This document shows positions 47,701 to 56,174 of a DNA stretch of 64,000 nucleotides, one piece after another. The notes beneath the pieces were generated by a model. It was given only the letters and a program-made list of their open reading frames with translations, searched no databases and had not been told where the DNA came from. The position numbers and the translations under genes were made by a program. Location: positions 1 through 64,000 of the forward strand of contig NZ_JNWZ01000017.1 in assembly GCF_000716545.1 (NCBI RefSeq). The letters run 5' to 3'. Position 1 is the stretch's first letter; each line of letters begins with the position of its first letter. The DNA is from Kitasatospora phosalacinea (GTDB taxonomy: Bacteria > Actinomycetota > Actinomycetes > Streptomycetales > Streptomycetaceae).

Positions 47701-49014
47701 CTCGGTGCGGATCCGCTCGGCCTCGGCGGCGGCGGCCTCGCGCAGCGCGGCGGCCTCGGCCTCGGCGGCGGCCCGGCGCTCGGCGATCTCCGCCTCGGCC
47801 TCGGCGCGCAGCTCGGTGGCGACGGACTCGGCGGCGCCGCGCAGGCGCTCGCTCTCCTCGCGGGCGGCGGCCTTGGCGGCGTCCGCCTCGGCCTGCACGG
47901 TGGCGGCGGCGGAGCGGATCAGCTCGGCCTCGCGGGTGGCGGCGGCCACCATCTTGGCGATCTCGGCGCGCGCGGTGGCGGAACGCTGCTCGCTGGCGGC
48001 GGCGCCGTCGGCGACCTTGCGCTCGGCCTCGCTGGTGGCCTCGGCCTGCAGGCGCTGGGCGGCGGCGGTGGCCTCCTCGCGCATCCGGGCGGCCTCGGCG
48101 CGGGCCCGCTCGGTCTCGGCCAGGGCCTCGGCGCGCAGCCGCTCTATCTCGGCCTGGGCGCCGGACAGGGCGGCCTCGGCGCGCTCCTGGTCGGCGAGGG
48201 CCTGCTGCTTGAGGGCGGTGATCTCGGCCTCGGCGGCGGCGAGCTTCTGCTGGGCGGCGGCGTGCGCGTCGGCGAGCTGCTGCTGGGCGGCGGTGAGGGC
48301 GGCGACGCGCTGCTCCTCGGCCTGGGCGCCGGTCTGCTGGGCGTGCTCGGAGGCGGCGCGCAGCAGCCGTTCGGCGTCGGTCTGGGCGCGCAGCAGGGCG
48401 GCCTCGGCCTGGGCCTGGGCCTCGCCGCGGGCGGCGTCGACGTCGGCGGCGGTCTGGGCGCGGGCCTGGTCGGCGAGGGCGGCGGCCTCGGCGCGGACGG
48501 CGGCCATCATCCGGTCGGCCTCGGCGCGGGCCTCCTGGAGCAGGCGCTGGGCCTCCTGCTCGGTGCCGGCGCGGGTCTGCTCCGCCCAGTTGACGTTCTC
48601 GTTGACGTGGCGCTCGGCGGCGGCCCGGAACTCGGCGAGCTCCTCCTCCAGCCGGCGGCGCCGGGCGTTGAACTCGGCCTCCAGCTGGGCGGTGCGCTCG
48701 GCGGCCTCGGCCATCATCCGCTGGGTGGTGGCCTGGGACTCGCGCAGCTGGCGCTCGGCGTCCGCGCGCAGTGCCTCGGCCTGCATCTCGGCGTTGCGCA
48801 GGAGCTGTTCGGCCTGGCCGGAGACGGAGTCGAAGGCGCGCGGCTGAGCGAGCTGCCGACGGGCCTCGTGCAGCTTGGCCCGGAGCACCTCCACCTGGTA
48901 GGCGAGGTCGTCGGCGTGCTCGATGGTCTTGTCCCGCTCCTTGCGGGCCTTCTCCAGCTCGGCCTCGAACTTGGAGAGGTGATCCTCAACCTCGTAGCGG
49001 TCGTAGCCCCGCAC
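44773..49014 (-). CDS. scy: Polarisome scaffold protein Scy, very long coiled coil
   Basis: Scy assembles the tip-organising centre with DivIVA and FilP and sets the number of growth sites in hyphae. The 1413-residue protein opens with VRGYDRYEVEDHLSKFEAEL, related to the FilP/DivIVA N-terminus. Almost all of the rest is Ala/Glu/Arg-rich coiled coil. Scy is known for an irregular long-period repeat, and S. coelicolor Scy is slightly shorter (about 1326 aa from memory). Between residues about 815 and 965, REQAEAYDREL blocks recur as near-identical DNA. GTG 49014 is the first usable start. The ribosome-binding site is weak, with AGGAG about 15 nt upstream. Confidence 0.95.
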   Translation of the reverse strand: MRGYDRYEVEDHLSKFEAELEKARKERDKTIEHADDLAYQVEVLRAKLHEARRQLAQPRAFDSVSGQAEQLLRNAEMQAEALRADAERQLRESQATTQRMMAEAAERTAQLEAEFNARRRRLEEELAEFRAAAERHVNENVNWAEQTRAGTEQEAQRLLQEARAEADRMMAAVRAEAAALADQARAQTAADVDAARGEAQAQAEAALLRAQTDAERLLRAASEHAQQTGAQAEEQRVAALTAAQQQLADAHAAAQQKLAAAEAEITALKQQALADQERAEAALSGAQAEIERLRAEALAETERARAEAARMREEATAAAQRLQAEATSEAERKVADGAAASEQRSATARAEIAKMVAAATREAELIRSAAATVQAEADAAKAAAREESERLRGAAESVATELRAEAEAEIAERRAAAEAEAAALREAAAAEAERIRTEAEEAGRAEGAKDAALRLARAAKQAEEVLSRANTDAEATRGEAAAEADRLVEHAKSEAGTLLEQAREAVEQAQNAAMEDAASIREQLERMQAEAAQAREQAEEQRAAAEAEAERVRAEARRQAAVQVEESAKQAEELLTTAKADADALRAGAGEEVERLRAEAREQAAAVQGRAEQTLARARAEGEKITAAAELARTETLTAAEAAAEETRAAAERHGAELREQAAAAAATVRAEADAAAEALRADTAQWAEQHRAEAEQAARAVAEQAEAAARALREEAAAAREAARADLERDQALTAEKLAEAAAIREAADSEAERVREAAAAEAARLRESAEADAARARAEAEQSAHLLRTEAEQALAAARTEAGALGAEAAADRAEASRLREQAEAYDRELRAAADRESAELRERTERETTELRAAAERETTELREQAEAYDRELRAAAERETTELRERAEHAAEQLRANGEARAAELVSAAEQEAAEVRQSVAGMHEKATGQIAELRAAAERERAELREQAEAYDRELRAAADRETAELRAAVAEFAQQQRAEAEAAAQRTLAEAEELAAAALADAEERAAALRSEAEEYALATRTLAEDFDADIRARAEAFDRETRQAAESYDKATREQAKSVLERAFADAEQLGEQAQSEALAVAAAAEEQSDAMVSAARQEAERLRAEAEAQGKAEVERARADADALLSEARRDSTAIRERAEELRERTDAEIEALHERARKENAQAMKSAGERVDALVTAAQEQLTEAEEQAQAQVAEAEERAAELIAAAEARASELTSEASAEAGRVRISAVRKAETLLKEAENKLADSTTRAEALIIKAEAKLKAAEMEAEEQLEAAADEAASRLKRADGEAEKRVRRAGSDAEEQLRLAAEEAERLLAEARAEAKRVTDEGQRELDELVRRRKDINTEISRVQDVLSALEAFEAPVVPSAHNNGGGKKDGGPKAGAGVGSPRSGGNRSGGAPPD
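46132..46554. repeat. scy: Recurrent 39-bp blocks inside scy
   Basis: The same 39-nt sequence, starting GCGCAGCTCGCGGTCGTACG on the plus strand, occurs at 46132-46170, 46384-46422 and 46516-46554. The intervening sequence is also built from repeated short phrases. Spacings of 252 and 132 nt are multiples of 3, so the coiled coil stays in frame. Confidence 0.85.
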
Positions 49015-49352
49015 TCCGCGGTCCCATCCATCTCCTGGTCGCGTCCTCGACCGGGCCGCTCCGCCGCGTGGTCCACGGGCGGATCGGTTGGTCCTTGCAA
49101 TCGCTCCACCGTCCGGGTGGACTCCTGAGCGAAATGTTGCCTCTGGAGAATGGTGACAGATCCGAACGGCGACCGTCCGGCCGTGCCCGCGTCGTGGACT
49201 CCCCTGCGGTGCGCGGACCGTCGGTACCAGCGCACCTGGGCATTGTAGTGGGAGCCGACTCAGGGGGAATGGGGGTGAGGTGCTTTTCGGAAGTTACCGA
49301 CCGGTTCGTTACCGGTCGGACCGCTGCCGTGCGGGCTCCGTACCGCGATCGG
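49015..49352 (-). other. 338-nt gap: scy promoter region and end of the epimerase transcript
   Basis: Minus-strand TACAAT (49247-49242) is a good -10 candidate for scy and would give a leader of about 220 nt. The epimerase terminator lies at 49297-49319. I see no gene. Confidence 0.4.
49297..49319 (-). terminator. Hairpin after the epimerase gene
   Basis: CCGACCGGT (49297-49305) pairs with ACCGGTCGG (49311-49319) around a 5-nt loop, 34 nt past the stop codon. On the minus strand TAACTTCCGAAAA follows. Confidence 0.55.
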
Positions 49353-49787
49353 TCAGTGTTCGGACGGATCCGCGCTGGTGACCAGTTCGGTCAGCACGCC
49401 GCCGCAGTCCTTGGGGTGCAGGAAGGTGATCCGGGAGCCCATCGAACCGCGCCGCGGCTCGTCGTACAGCACCCGCACGCCCTTGCCCGCGACGGCGGCC
49501 GCGTCGGAGTCGACGTCGGGGGTGCCGAAGGCGATGTGGTGCACGCCCTCGCCGTTCTTGGCCAGCCACTTGGCGACGGTCGAGTCCTCCCGGACCGGCT
49601 CCAGCAGCTGCAGGTAGGAGGCGCCGCCGTCCCCGGTGTCGTTGATCTTCAGCATGGCCTCGCGGACGCCCTGCTCCTCGTTGACCTCGGTGTGGAACAC
49701 CTCGAAGCCGTACGTGGAGCGGTAGAACTCGACGGTCCGGTCCAGGTCGAAGCAGGCGATGCCGATGTGGTCGATGCGGGTCAGCAC
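49353..49787 (-). CDS. mce: Methylmalonyl-CoA epimerase
   Basis: Interconverts (S)- and (R)-methylmalonyl-CoA, linking propionyl-CoA to succinyl-CoA. The 144-residue protein is a VOC-fold metalloenzyme: RIDHIGIACFDLDRTVEFYR gives the first metal His, GEGVHHIAFGTPDVD the second, and LTELV near the end the metal Glu. The start is GTG 49787 with GGAGGA 5 nt upstream. An upstream open stretch is Ala/Arg-rich and rejected. It is divergent to the acetyl-CoA acetyltransferase gene. Confidence 0.93.
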   Translation of the reverse strand: MLTRIDHIGIACFDLDRTVEFYRSTYGFEVFHTEVNEEQGVREAMLKINDTGDGGASYLQLLEPVREDSTVAKWLAKNGEGVHHIAFGTPDVDSDAAAVAGKGVRVLYDEPRRGSMGSRITFLHPKDCGGVLTELVTSADPSEH

Positions 49788-49953
49788 GGGTGTCCTCCGA
49801 AGAGCGCGGGCCTGAGGGATGGCACCCAGTGCAGCGCATCCCGGCGACCGGGCGCCAGCGGGCCGCGCTGCGAGCCTGCTCACACGTTCCGGCCCGGCTC
49901 CGGCACGGTGTTCACTGGAGGGTGCCAGTAGCGCTGATCACACCGACGCGGCG

Positions 49954-49982
49954 GTGACGCAGAGGTGACCGGTCAGTACATT
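49954..49982 (+). promoter_or_regulatory. Probable promoter of the acetyl-CoA acetyltransferase gene
   Basis: GTGACG (49954-49959), 17 nt, then TACATT (49977-49982) is a good match to the major sigma factor pattern. Transcription would start near 49989, about 40 nt before ATG 50030. Confidence 0.55.
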
Positions 49983-50029
49983 GACGGCATCCCCGTACCC
50001 TCTGGTCCGACGCGCGAAGGGGCTCGTCC

Positions 50030-51220
50030 ATGACTACTTCTGTGATCGTCGCAGGTGCCCGAACCCCGATGGGGCGGCTGCTCGGCTCGCTCAAGGGCTT
50101 CTCCGGCGCCGAGCTGGGCGGCTTCGCCATCAAGGCGGCGCTGGAGCGGGCCGGCGTCACCGGCGAACAGGTCCAGTACGTGATCATGGGCCAGGTGCTG
50201 CAGGCCGGCGCGGGCCAGATCCCGGCCCGGCAGGCGGCGGTCAAGGCCGGCATCCCGATGAACGTCCCGGCGCTGACCGTCAACAAGGTCTGCCTCTCCG
50301 GGCTGGACGCGATCGCGCTGGCCGACCAGCTGATCCGGGCCGGCGAGTTCGACGTCGTGGTGGCCGGCGGCCAGGAGTCCATGACCAACGCCCCGCACCT
50401 GCTGCCGAAGTCCCGCGAGGGCTTCAAGTACGGCGCGATCGAGATGCTCGACTCGATGGCCCACGACGGCCTGACCGACGCCTACGAGAACATCCCGATG
50501 GGCGAGTCCACCGAGAAGCACAACACCCGCCTCGGCATCGGCCGCGAGGTGCAGGACGCCATCGCCGCCGCCTCCCACCAGCGCGCCGCCAAGGCCCAGG
50601 CCGACGGCGTGTTCGAGGCCGAGATCGTCCCCGTCGCCGTTCCGCAGCGCAAGGGCGAGCCGGTGCTGTTCTCGCAGGACGAGGGCATCCGCGCCGACAC
50701 CACCGTCGAGGGCCTGGCCAAGCTGCGCCCGGCCTTCAGCAAGGACGGCACCATCACGGCCGGCACCTCCTCGCAGATCTCCGACGGCGCCGCCGCGGTC
50801 GTGGTGATGAGCAAGGCCAAGGCCGAGGAGCTGGGCTTGAGCTGGATCGCCGAGATCGGCGCGCACGGCAACGTCGCGGGCCCGGACAACTCGCTGCAGT
50901 CGCAGCCGTCCAACGCGATCAAGCACGCCCTCGCCAAGGAGGGCCTGGAGGTCGGCGACCTCGACCTGATCGAGATCAACGAGGCGTTCGCCGCCGTCGC
51001 CCACCAGTCGATGAAGGACCTGGGCGTCAGCGACGAGATCGTCAACGTCAACGGCGGCGCCATCGCGCTCGGCCACCCGATCGGCATGTCCGGCGCCCGC
51101 GTGGTGCTGCACCTGGCGCTGGAGCTGCAGCGCCGCGGCGGCGGGGTCGGCGCGGCCGCGCTGTGCGGCGGCGGCGGCCAGGGCGACGCGCTGATCGTCA
51201 AGGTCCCCGCGCAGGGCTGA
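50030..51220 (+). CDS. Acetyl-CoA C-acetyltransferase (thiolase)
   Basis: Condenses two acetyl-CoA to acetoacetyl-CoA or cleaves it. The 396-residue protein has the acylated C88 in [12 protein letters not shown]349 in [14 protein letters not shown] and the second Cys C379 in [12 protein letters not shown], in order and spacing of a type II thiolase. It may feed PHB-like or butyrate metabolism, or the ethylmalonyl-CoA route, which ends in methylmalonyl-CoA and would explain its place between mce and meaB. Confidence 0.95.
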   Translation: MTTSVIVAGARTPMGRLLGSLKGFSGAELGGFAIKAALERAGVTGEQVQYVIMGQVLQAGAGQIPARQAAVKAGIPMNVPALTVNKVCLSGLDAIALADQLIRAGEFDVVVAGGQESMTNAPHLLPKSREGFKYGAIEMLDSMAHDGLTDAYENIPMGESTEKHNTRLGIGREVQDAIAAASHQRAAKAQADGVFEAEIVPVAVPQRKGEPVLFSQDEGIRADTTVEGLAKLRPAFSKDGTITAGTSSQISDGAAAVVVMSKAKAEELGLSWIAEIGAHGNVAGPDNSLQSQPSNAIKHALAKEGLEVGDLDLIEINEAFAAVAHQSMKDLGVSDEIVNVNGGAIALGHPIGMSGARVVLHLALELQRRGGGVGAAALCGGGGQGDALIVKVPAQG

Positions 51221-51246
51221 GCCGACCCCCCAGGGACCCCCAGGAC

Positions 51247-51279
51247 CCCCGCCGGGCCGCGTCACGCGGTCCGGCGGGG
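51247..51279 (+). terminator. Hairpin between the thiolase and meaB genes
   Basis: CCCCGCCGGGCCGCG pairs with CGCGGTCCGGCGGGG (one G-T pair) around a 3-nt loop. GTCCGCCTTTTCT follows. It may stop or reduce transcription into meaB, whose ribosome-binding site begins at 51299. Confidence 0.6.
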
Positions 51280-51312
51280 CGTCCGCCTTTTCTGCTGCGA
51301 GGAGCGATTTCG

Positions 51313-52266
51313 ATGGCCGATGTGGCGACGCTGGTCGAACAGGCCCGGCAGGGCCGTCCCCGGGCGGTGGCCCGGCTGATCACGCTGGTGGAGAACGCCG
51401 CGCCCGAACTGCGCGAGGTGATGGCCGCGCTCGCCCCGCACAGCGGGCGGGCCTACACGGTGGGCCTGACCGGCTCGCCCGGGGTGGGCAAGTCCACCTC
51501 CACCTCGGCGCTGGTGAGCGCCTACCGCCGGCTCGGCAAGCGGGTCGGGGTGCTGGCCGTCGACCCGTCCTCGCCGTTCTCCGGCGGCGCGCTGCTCGGC
51601 GACCGGGTGCGGATGCAGGAGCACGCCACCGACCCGGAGGTGTTCATCCGCTCGATGGCCACCCGCGGCCACCTCGGCGGCCTGGCCTGGGCCGCCCCGC
51701 AGGCGCTGCGGGTGCTGGACGGGGCCGGCTGCGACGTGATCCTGGTGGAGACCGTCGGCGTCGGGCAGTCCGAGGTGGAGGTCGCCGCGCAGGCCGACAC
51801 CTCGGTGGTGCTGCTGGCCCCCGGCATGGGCGACGGCATCCAGGCCGCGAAGGCGGGCATCCTGGAGATCGGCGACGTGTTCGTGGTCAACAAGGCCGAC
51901 CGGGACGGCGCGGACGCCACCGCCCGCGAGCTCAACCACATGCTCGGGCTGGGGGAGTCCCGGCAGGCCGGAGACTGGCGGCCGCCGATCGTCAAGACCG
52001 TGGCGGCCCGCGGCGAGGGCGTGGACGAGCTCGTCGAGGCGCTGGAGAAGCACCGCGGCTGGCTGGCCGAGACCGGCGAGCTCGACGCCCGCCGCCGGCG
52101 CCGGGCCGCCCAGGAGGTCGAGGCGATCGCGCTGGCCGCGCTGCGCGCCCGGATCGGCGACCTGCGCGGCGACCGGCACCTGGACGCGCTGGCCGGGCAG
52201 GTCGCGGCGGGCGAGCTCGACCCGTACGCGGCGGCCGACCGGCTGGTGGCCGGGCTGACCTCCTGA
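51313..52266 (+). CDS. meaB: MeaB-type GTPase, methylmalonyl-CoA mutase chaperone
   Basis: G3E-family GTPase (ArgK/MeaB) that guards methylmalonyl-CoA mutase and controls loading of adenosylcobalamin. The 317-residue protein has P-loop GSPGVGKST, the AVDPSSPFSGGALLGDRVRM segment (switch and metal site), ETVGVGQSEVEVA and NKADRDGADAT. The C-terminal dimerisation arm is present. The mutase itself is not in this window. ATG 51313 lies 8 nt after GAGGAG. Confidence 0.95.
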   Translation: MADVATLVEQARQGRPRAVARLITLVENAAPELREVMAALAPHSGRAYTVGLTGSPGVGKSTSTSALVSAYRRLGKRVGVLAVDPSSPFSGGALLGDRVRMQEHATDPEVFIRSMATRGHLGGLAWAAPQALRVLDGAGCDVILVETVGVGQSEVEVAAQADTSVVLLAPGMGDGIQAAKAGILEIGDVFVVNKADRDGADATARELNHMLGLGESRQAGDWRPPIVKTVAARGEGVDELVEALEKHRGWLAETGELDARRRRRAAQEVEAIALAALRARIGDLRGDRHLDALAGQVAAGELDPYAAADRLVAGLTS

Positions 52267-52276
52267 GGCCGTCCGG

Positions 52277-52795
52277 TCAGCCCCGGCCGCGGAGCCCGCG
52301 CAGGTGCTCGGCGATCGGGGCCAGGGCCGCGTACACCGCGTCCAGCTGCTCGTCGGTGAGCCGGTCGATGAAGTGCTCGCGGACGCTGCGGACGTGGTCC
52401 GGGGCGACCTTCCGCAGCGTCTCCCAGCCGTGCTCGGTGAGGTGCGCGTACAGGCCGCGGCGGTCGCCCGGGCACTCCTGGCGCAGCACCAGCCCGGCGG
52501 TCTCCATCCGGGTGATCTGGTGCGAGAGCCGGCTCTTGGACTGCAGGGTGGCGGTGGCCAGGTCGGTCATCCGCATCCGGCGCTCGGGGGACTCGGAGAG
52601 CACGACCAGGATCTCGTAGTCGTTGATGGCCAGGTTGTGGGCCTGCAGCTCCCGGCTCAGCTGGTGGTCGAGGAGCTTGCCGACCTCCAGGTGGGCGCGC
52701 CAGAAGCGCTGCTCGCGGGCGTCCAGCCACGGGGTCTCGGCCTCGCCCCCCCGGGCGGGGGGAGCCTCGGACGGTGCGGTCACGGGGTTGTCCAT
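52277..52795 (-). CDS. MarR-family transcriptional regulator
   Basis: The 172-residue protein has a winged helix typical of MarR: NDYEILVVLSESPERRMRMTDLATATLQSKSRLSHQITRMETAGLVLRQECPGDRRG covers the recognition helix and the wing (DRRG). The first 20 residues are Pro/Ala/Gly-rich. It probably represses itself and the divergent metallo-hydrolase gene. The ATG at 52795 follows TATACT by 7 nt. Confidence 0.92.
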   Translation of the reverse strand: MDNPVTAPSEAPPARGGEAETPWLDAREQRFWRAHLEVGKLLDHQLSRELQAHNLAINDYEILVVLSESPERRMRMTDLATATLQSKSRLSHQITRMETAGLVLRQECPGDRRGLYAHLTEHGWETLRKVAPDHVRSVREHFIDRLTDEQLDAVYAALAPIAEHLRGLRGRG

Positions 52796-52842
52796 GGAGC
52801 CGAGTATAGCCGAGATTGTTCAATGTTGTACGAATTCACAAC
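52796..52842 (-). promoter_or_regulatory. marR promoter (leaderless) with a candidate operator
   Basis: On the minus strand TATACT (52808-52803) stands 7 nt before ATG 52795. Just upstream, GTTGT-N8-ACAAC (52825-52842) forms an 18-bp imperfect palindrome over the expected -35 position, where a MarR dimer could bind. Confidence 0.5.
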
Positions 52843-52971
52843 TCCGGTCCCGGATCCGCCCCGGCTCCCGGTGGAATCCTCCGTCCCCGCACAACCGCCT
52901 TCCCGCCCGGGCGAGTTGAAACGCACATGAGCAAACTGTGGGCCGGAGTCAAACGGTGACACAGAGTTGGG

Positions 52972-52984
52972 CATAATCGCGCCC
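52972..52984 (+). promoter_or_regulatory. Promoter -10 of the metallo-hydrolase gene, leaderless
   Basis: CATAAT (52972-52977) lies 7 nt before ATG 52985. No ribosome-binding site is visible. Confidence 0.55.
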
Positions 52985-53956
52985 ATGACGACGCGGAGCG
53001 CGCACTTCCATTCGATAGCCGACGGTGTATACGCGTGGCAGCCTCAGCAACGCGGTTGGGGCCTGGCCAACTGCGGCCTGGTCACCGACGGCGGCAGCGC
53101 GCTGTGGATCGACACCCCCTACGACCGGACCCTGGCCGGCGAGTTCCTGGCCCGCACCCGCGCCGTCCTCGCCCCCGGTGCCGAGGTCGGGCGGATCGTG
53201 GTCACCCACGCCAACGGCGACCACATGTGGGGCGCCGGCGTCCTGCCCGACGCCGAGGTGATCACCACCCACGAGGCGCTGCACCACATCGCCTACGAGC
53301 CCACCCCCGAACAGCAGCACGCCCTGCTGCAGACCCTCGACAAGGGCGACGACACCGGCGCGTACCTGCACGAGCACTTCGGCCGCTTCGACTGGGCCGA
53401 CACCCCGCCGGTCGTTCCCGACACCGTCTTCACCGGCGAACTCGAACTGCGCGTCGGCGACATCCCGGTGCGGGTCAGCAGCCTCCCGCCGGCCCACACC
53501 AGCGGCGACCTGATCGTCCACCTGCCCACCCGCTCCACCGTCTTCACCGGCGACGTCGTCTTCGGCTCCACCCCCGAGCGCCCCGGCGACCACCCCGTGC
53601 ACTGGGCCGGCCCGCTCGGCAACGTCATCGACGCCGTCGAGCGGCTGCTCGACACCGGCGCCGAGACCGTCGTCCCCGGCCACGGCCCGCTGCTCACCCG
53701 CGCCGACCTGCGCGCCCACGTCGGCTACCTGCGCTACGTCCGCGACCGCGCGCACGCCCTGCACGCCGCCGGCGTCCCGGCCGCCGAGGCCGCCCGCACC
53801 GTCATCGACGAGGACCGCTACCCCGAACTCGGCCTCCCCGAGCGGCTGCTGGTCACCATCGGCACCGAGTACCGGCACCTCGACGGCACCGAGCCGCCCG
53901 CCATGCTGGAGGTCGTCGGCCGGATGGCCCACCTGGCCAGGCAGCGCACCGCCTGA
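52985..53956 (+). CDS. Metallo-beta-lactamase-fold hydrolase
   Basis: The 323-residue protein has the MBL fold: VVTHANGDHMWG replaces the usual HxHxDH with HxNxDH, which is a known variation, followed by the metal His in PAHTSGDL, the Asp in VFTGDVVF and the last His in VPGHGPLL. Loss of the first-site His suggests an altered metal site. An alkyl sulfatase or quorum-quenching-like role is possible but unproven. Shares a 189-bp divergent region with marR. Confidence 0.87.
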   Translation: MTTRSAHFHSIADGVYAWQPQQRGWGLANCGLVTDGGSALWIDTPYDRTLAGEFLARTRAVLAPGAEVGRIVVTHANGDHMWGAGVLPDAEVITTHEALHHIAYEPTPEQQHALLQTLDKGDDTGAYLHEHFGRFDWADTPPVVPDTVFTGELELRVGDIPVRVSSLPPAHTSGDLIVHLPTRSTVFTGDVVFGSTPERPGDHPVHWAGPLGNVIDAVERLLDTGAETVVPGHGPLLTRADLRAHVGYLRYVRDRAHALHAAGVPAAEAARTVIDEDRYPELGLPERLLVTIGTEYRHLDGTEPPAMLEVVGRMAHLARQRTA

Positions 53957-54010
53957 CCCGGCCCGACCAGCGCCCCCGTCCCCGCCGCGACGACTCCCCC
54001 CGAGGACCCC

Positions 54011-55408
54011 ATGGTCGAGATCGTGCTCGCCCTGCTGGCCGGCGCCGCACTGACCGCAGGACCCCTGCTGTGGTCCGTCCGACGCGCCGTCCGCACCGCC
54101 CGGGCCGCCACCCGGCGCGCCGCCGAGAGCGAGAACCGCGCGCAGGGCGCCGAAGTCCGCGCCCGGGCCGCCGAGAACCGCGCCCGCACCGGCGAGGAGC
54201 GCGCCCGCGGCGCCGAGGCCCGGGCGCACGCCGCCGAGGCCCGGCACACCCTCGCCGAGGCCCGGCTCGCCGCCGCCGCGCGCGAGTTCGCCCACCTCGC
54301 GCACGAGCGGCTGCCCGCCGCCGCCACCGCGCTCACCCACCCCCGCACGCCCGTCCCCGGACCGCTCGACACCGCCGGCGGCGACGAGGAACTGCACCGG
54401 GCCCTGGACGCCGTCCTGGCCGCCGCCGTCCGCGCCGCGCTCGCCGAACGCGAACGCACCGACGCCGCCGCCCGGGCCGCCCTGCGCGGCGCCGCCTCCA
54501 AGATCCAGGCCCTGCTGATCCAGGTCCGCTCGCTGCTGGAGGAGATCCAGCTCTCCGTCGACGACCCCCGGCTGCTCGCCCTCGACTTCCGCAACGAGCT
54601 CACCCTGCGCCGGGTGCAGTCCCTCGCGGTGCTCTCCGGCGCCTGGCCCGGCATGACCCGGGAGGACTCCCCGCTCGCCGAACTCTGCGTCGGCGCGCAG
54701 TCCCGGGTCGCCGGCTACGCCCGCATCGAGATCACCAACCACCTGCGCGAGCCCCGGCTCGCGGTGGCCGCCCGGGCCGCCGAACCCGTCGCCATCGCGC
54801 TCGCCGAGATCCTCGGCAACGCCACCGCCTACTCCCACCCCGAGACCCGGGTCGTGGTCGCCGTCGAACAGGGCAGCTCCGGCGCCCTGGTGGTGGTCGA
54901 CGACATGGGCGTCGGCATGGAACCCGACCAGCTCGAACGGGCCGGCGAACTGCTCGACGGCCAGGCCGAGGTGCTGCTCACCGAACTCGGCGACCCGCCG
55001 CAGGCCGGCTTCGCGGTGATCGGCCTGCTCTGCCGCCAGTTCGGCTTCGGCTGCCGGGTCGAACCCTCCCCGTACGGGGGCGTGCGGGCCATCCTGCGGC
55101 TGCCCGCCGAACTGCTCACCCTGACCGACCCGGCCGCCCCGCTCTCCGCCCTCGCCCCCCGCCCGATCACCCAGAGCGCCCCGGTGTTCGACGCCGGCGA
55201 CGCCCTGCCCACCCGCAAGCGGCGCGCCCCCCGCGCCCCGCAGCAGGACCAGACCGCCACCCTCCCCGCCCCGGTGGGCACCACTCCCGACCGGGCCCGC
55301 AGCGCGTGGTCGGCGCTCCAGTCCGGCACCGCCGCCGGACGCGGCGCCGCCGCACGCCCCGCGAGCCCCCAGGGACCCGCCGCACCCGAAGGAGTCGACA
55401 CCCCGTGA
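54011..55408 (+). CDS. cvnA: Conservon sensor-like ATPase (CvnA)
   Basis: First gene of a conservon, a streptomycete signalling unit resembling a eukaryotic G-protein complex. The 465-residue protein has an N-terminal membrane helix (VLALLAGAALTAGPLLW), an Ala/Arg/Glu coiled-coil segment (about 25-110) and an HATPase domain with ALAEILGNATAYSHPETRV (N box) and VVVDDMGVGM (G1 box). A clear phospho-His box is not seen. The C-terminal 90 residues are Pro/Ala-rich. The stop overlaps cvnB (GTGA). Confidence 0.93.
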   Translation: MVEIVLALLAGAALTAGPLLWSVRRAVRTARAATRRAAESENRAQGAEVRARAAENRARTGEERARGAEARAHAAEARHTLAEARLAAAAREFAHLAHERLPAAATALTHPRTPVPGPLDTAGGDEELHRALDAVLAAAVRAALAERERTDAAARAALRGAASKIQALLIQVRSLLEEIQLSVDDPRLLALDFRNELTLRRVQSLAVLSGAWPGMTREDSPLAELCVGAQSRVAGYARIEITNHLREPRLAVAARAAEPVAIALAEILGNATAYSHPETRVVVAVEQGSSGALVVVDDMGVGMEPDQLERAGELLDGQAEVLLTELGDPPQAGFAVIGLLCRQFGFGCRVEPSPYGGVRAILRLPAELLTLTDPAAPLSALAPRPITQSAPVFDAGDALPTRKRRAPRAPQQDQTATLPAPVGTTPDRARSAWSALQSGTAAGRGAAARPASPQGPAAPEGVDTP

Positions 55409-55824
55409 CCGCACCGCTCCGCCGCCACACCGAGGACCTCTCCTGGGTCCTCACCCCGCTGCTCGACCTGCCCGGCGTGCAGAACGCCGTCATCGCCACC
55501 GGCGACGGCCTGGTCACCGGCCACTCCGCCGACCTCGGCCGGGACGGCGCCGACCGGGTCGCCGCGATGACCGCCTCGCTGCACGCCGCCGCCCGCGCCT
55601 TCACCACCGCCTTCACCGGCGCCGAGAAGGTCGCGCTCAGCCAGACCGTGGTCGAGTCCGAGCACGGCTACGCCGTGGTCACCCCCGCCGGCGAGAACTC
55701 CTCGCTGGCCGTCTTCGCCGTCCCCGGCGCCGACCTCGGCACCATCGCCTACCAGATGCAGGTCCAGGTCGCCGCGCTCGCCCGGGCGCTGGCCAGCCCC
55801 GCCCGGGAAGCGAGCCGCACATGA
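55405..55824 (+). CDS. cvnB: Roadblock/LC7-domain protein (CvnB)
   Basis: The 139-residue roadblock/LC7 protein (LSWVLTPLLDLPGVQNAVIATGDGLVTG) belongs to the MglB-like group that regulates small GTPases, here CvnD. Overlaps both neighbours by 4 nt, so all conservon genes are coupled. Confidence 0.94.
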   Translation: MTAPLRRHTEDLSWVLTPLLDLPGVQNAVIATGDGLVTGHSADLGRDGADRVAAMTASLHAAARAFTTAFTGAEKVALSQTVVESEHGYAVVTPAGENSSLAVFAVPGADLGTIAYQMQVQVAALARALASPAREASRT

Positions 55825-56174
55825 GCACACCTCCGCGCCGCAGGCTGGTGCCCGCCTACCTCGCCACCCACGGCCGCACCGCCGCCGCCGGCACCCACGG
55901 CCTGGACCGGCTCAGCGTGCTGCACGCCGCCGCCGACCTCCCGGCCGGACTCGGCGGCGAGCACCGCCAGTTATGGGAACTGGTCCGCCCCGGCGCCCTG
56001 ACCCTCGCCGAGGCCGCCGCCCACCTCCGGCTGCCCGTCAGCGCCACCGTCTTCATCGCCGCCGACCTGGCCGAGCGCGGCGCGCTCTCCGTCCGCGCGC
56101 CCATCCCCTCCGCCCAGCCGGTCAACCGGGACCTCGCCGAAAGGCTCCTCAGTGGACTTCGCGCCCTCAAGTAG
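55821..56174 (+). CDS. cvnC: DUF742 protein (CvnC)
   Basis: The 117-residue DUF742 protein has a winged-helix-like body (LWELVRPGALTLAEAAAHLRLPVSATVFIAADLAERG). It begins MSTPPRRRLVPAYLATHGRT. In conservons it bridges CvnA/B and the GTPase. It overlaps cvnD by 23 nt. Confidence 0.93.
   Translation: MSTPPRRRLVPAYLATHGRTAAAGTHGLDRLSVLHAAADLPAGLGGEHRQLWELVRPGALTLAEAAAHLRLPVSATVFIAADLAERGALSVRAPIPSAQPVNRDLAERLLSGLRALK

Noticed and set aside
44731..49128. Open frame of over 1400 codons on the plus strand opposite scy
   Set aside because: The product is a Leu/Gly/Arg repeat that simply reflects the reverse complement of the Ala/Glu/Arg coiled coil. Scy is the known family at this place.
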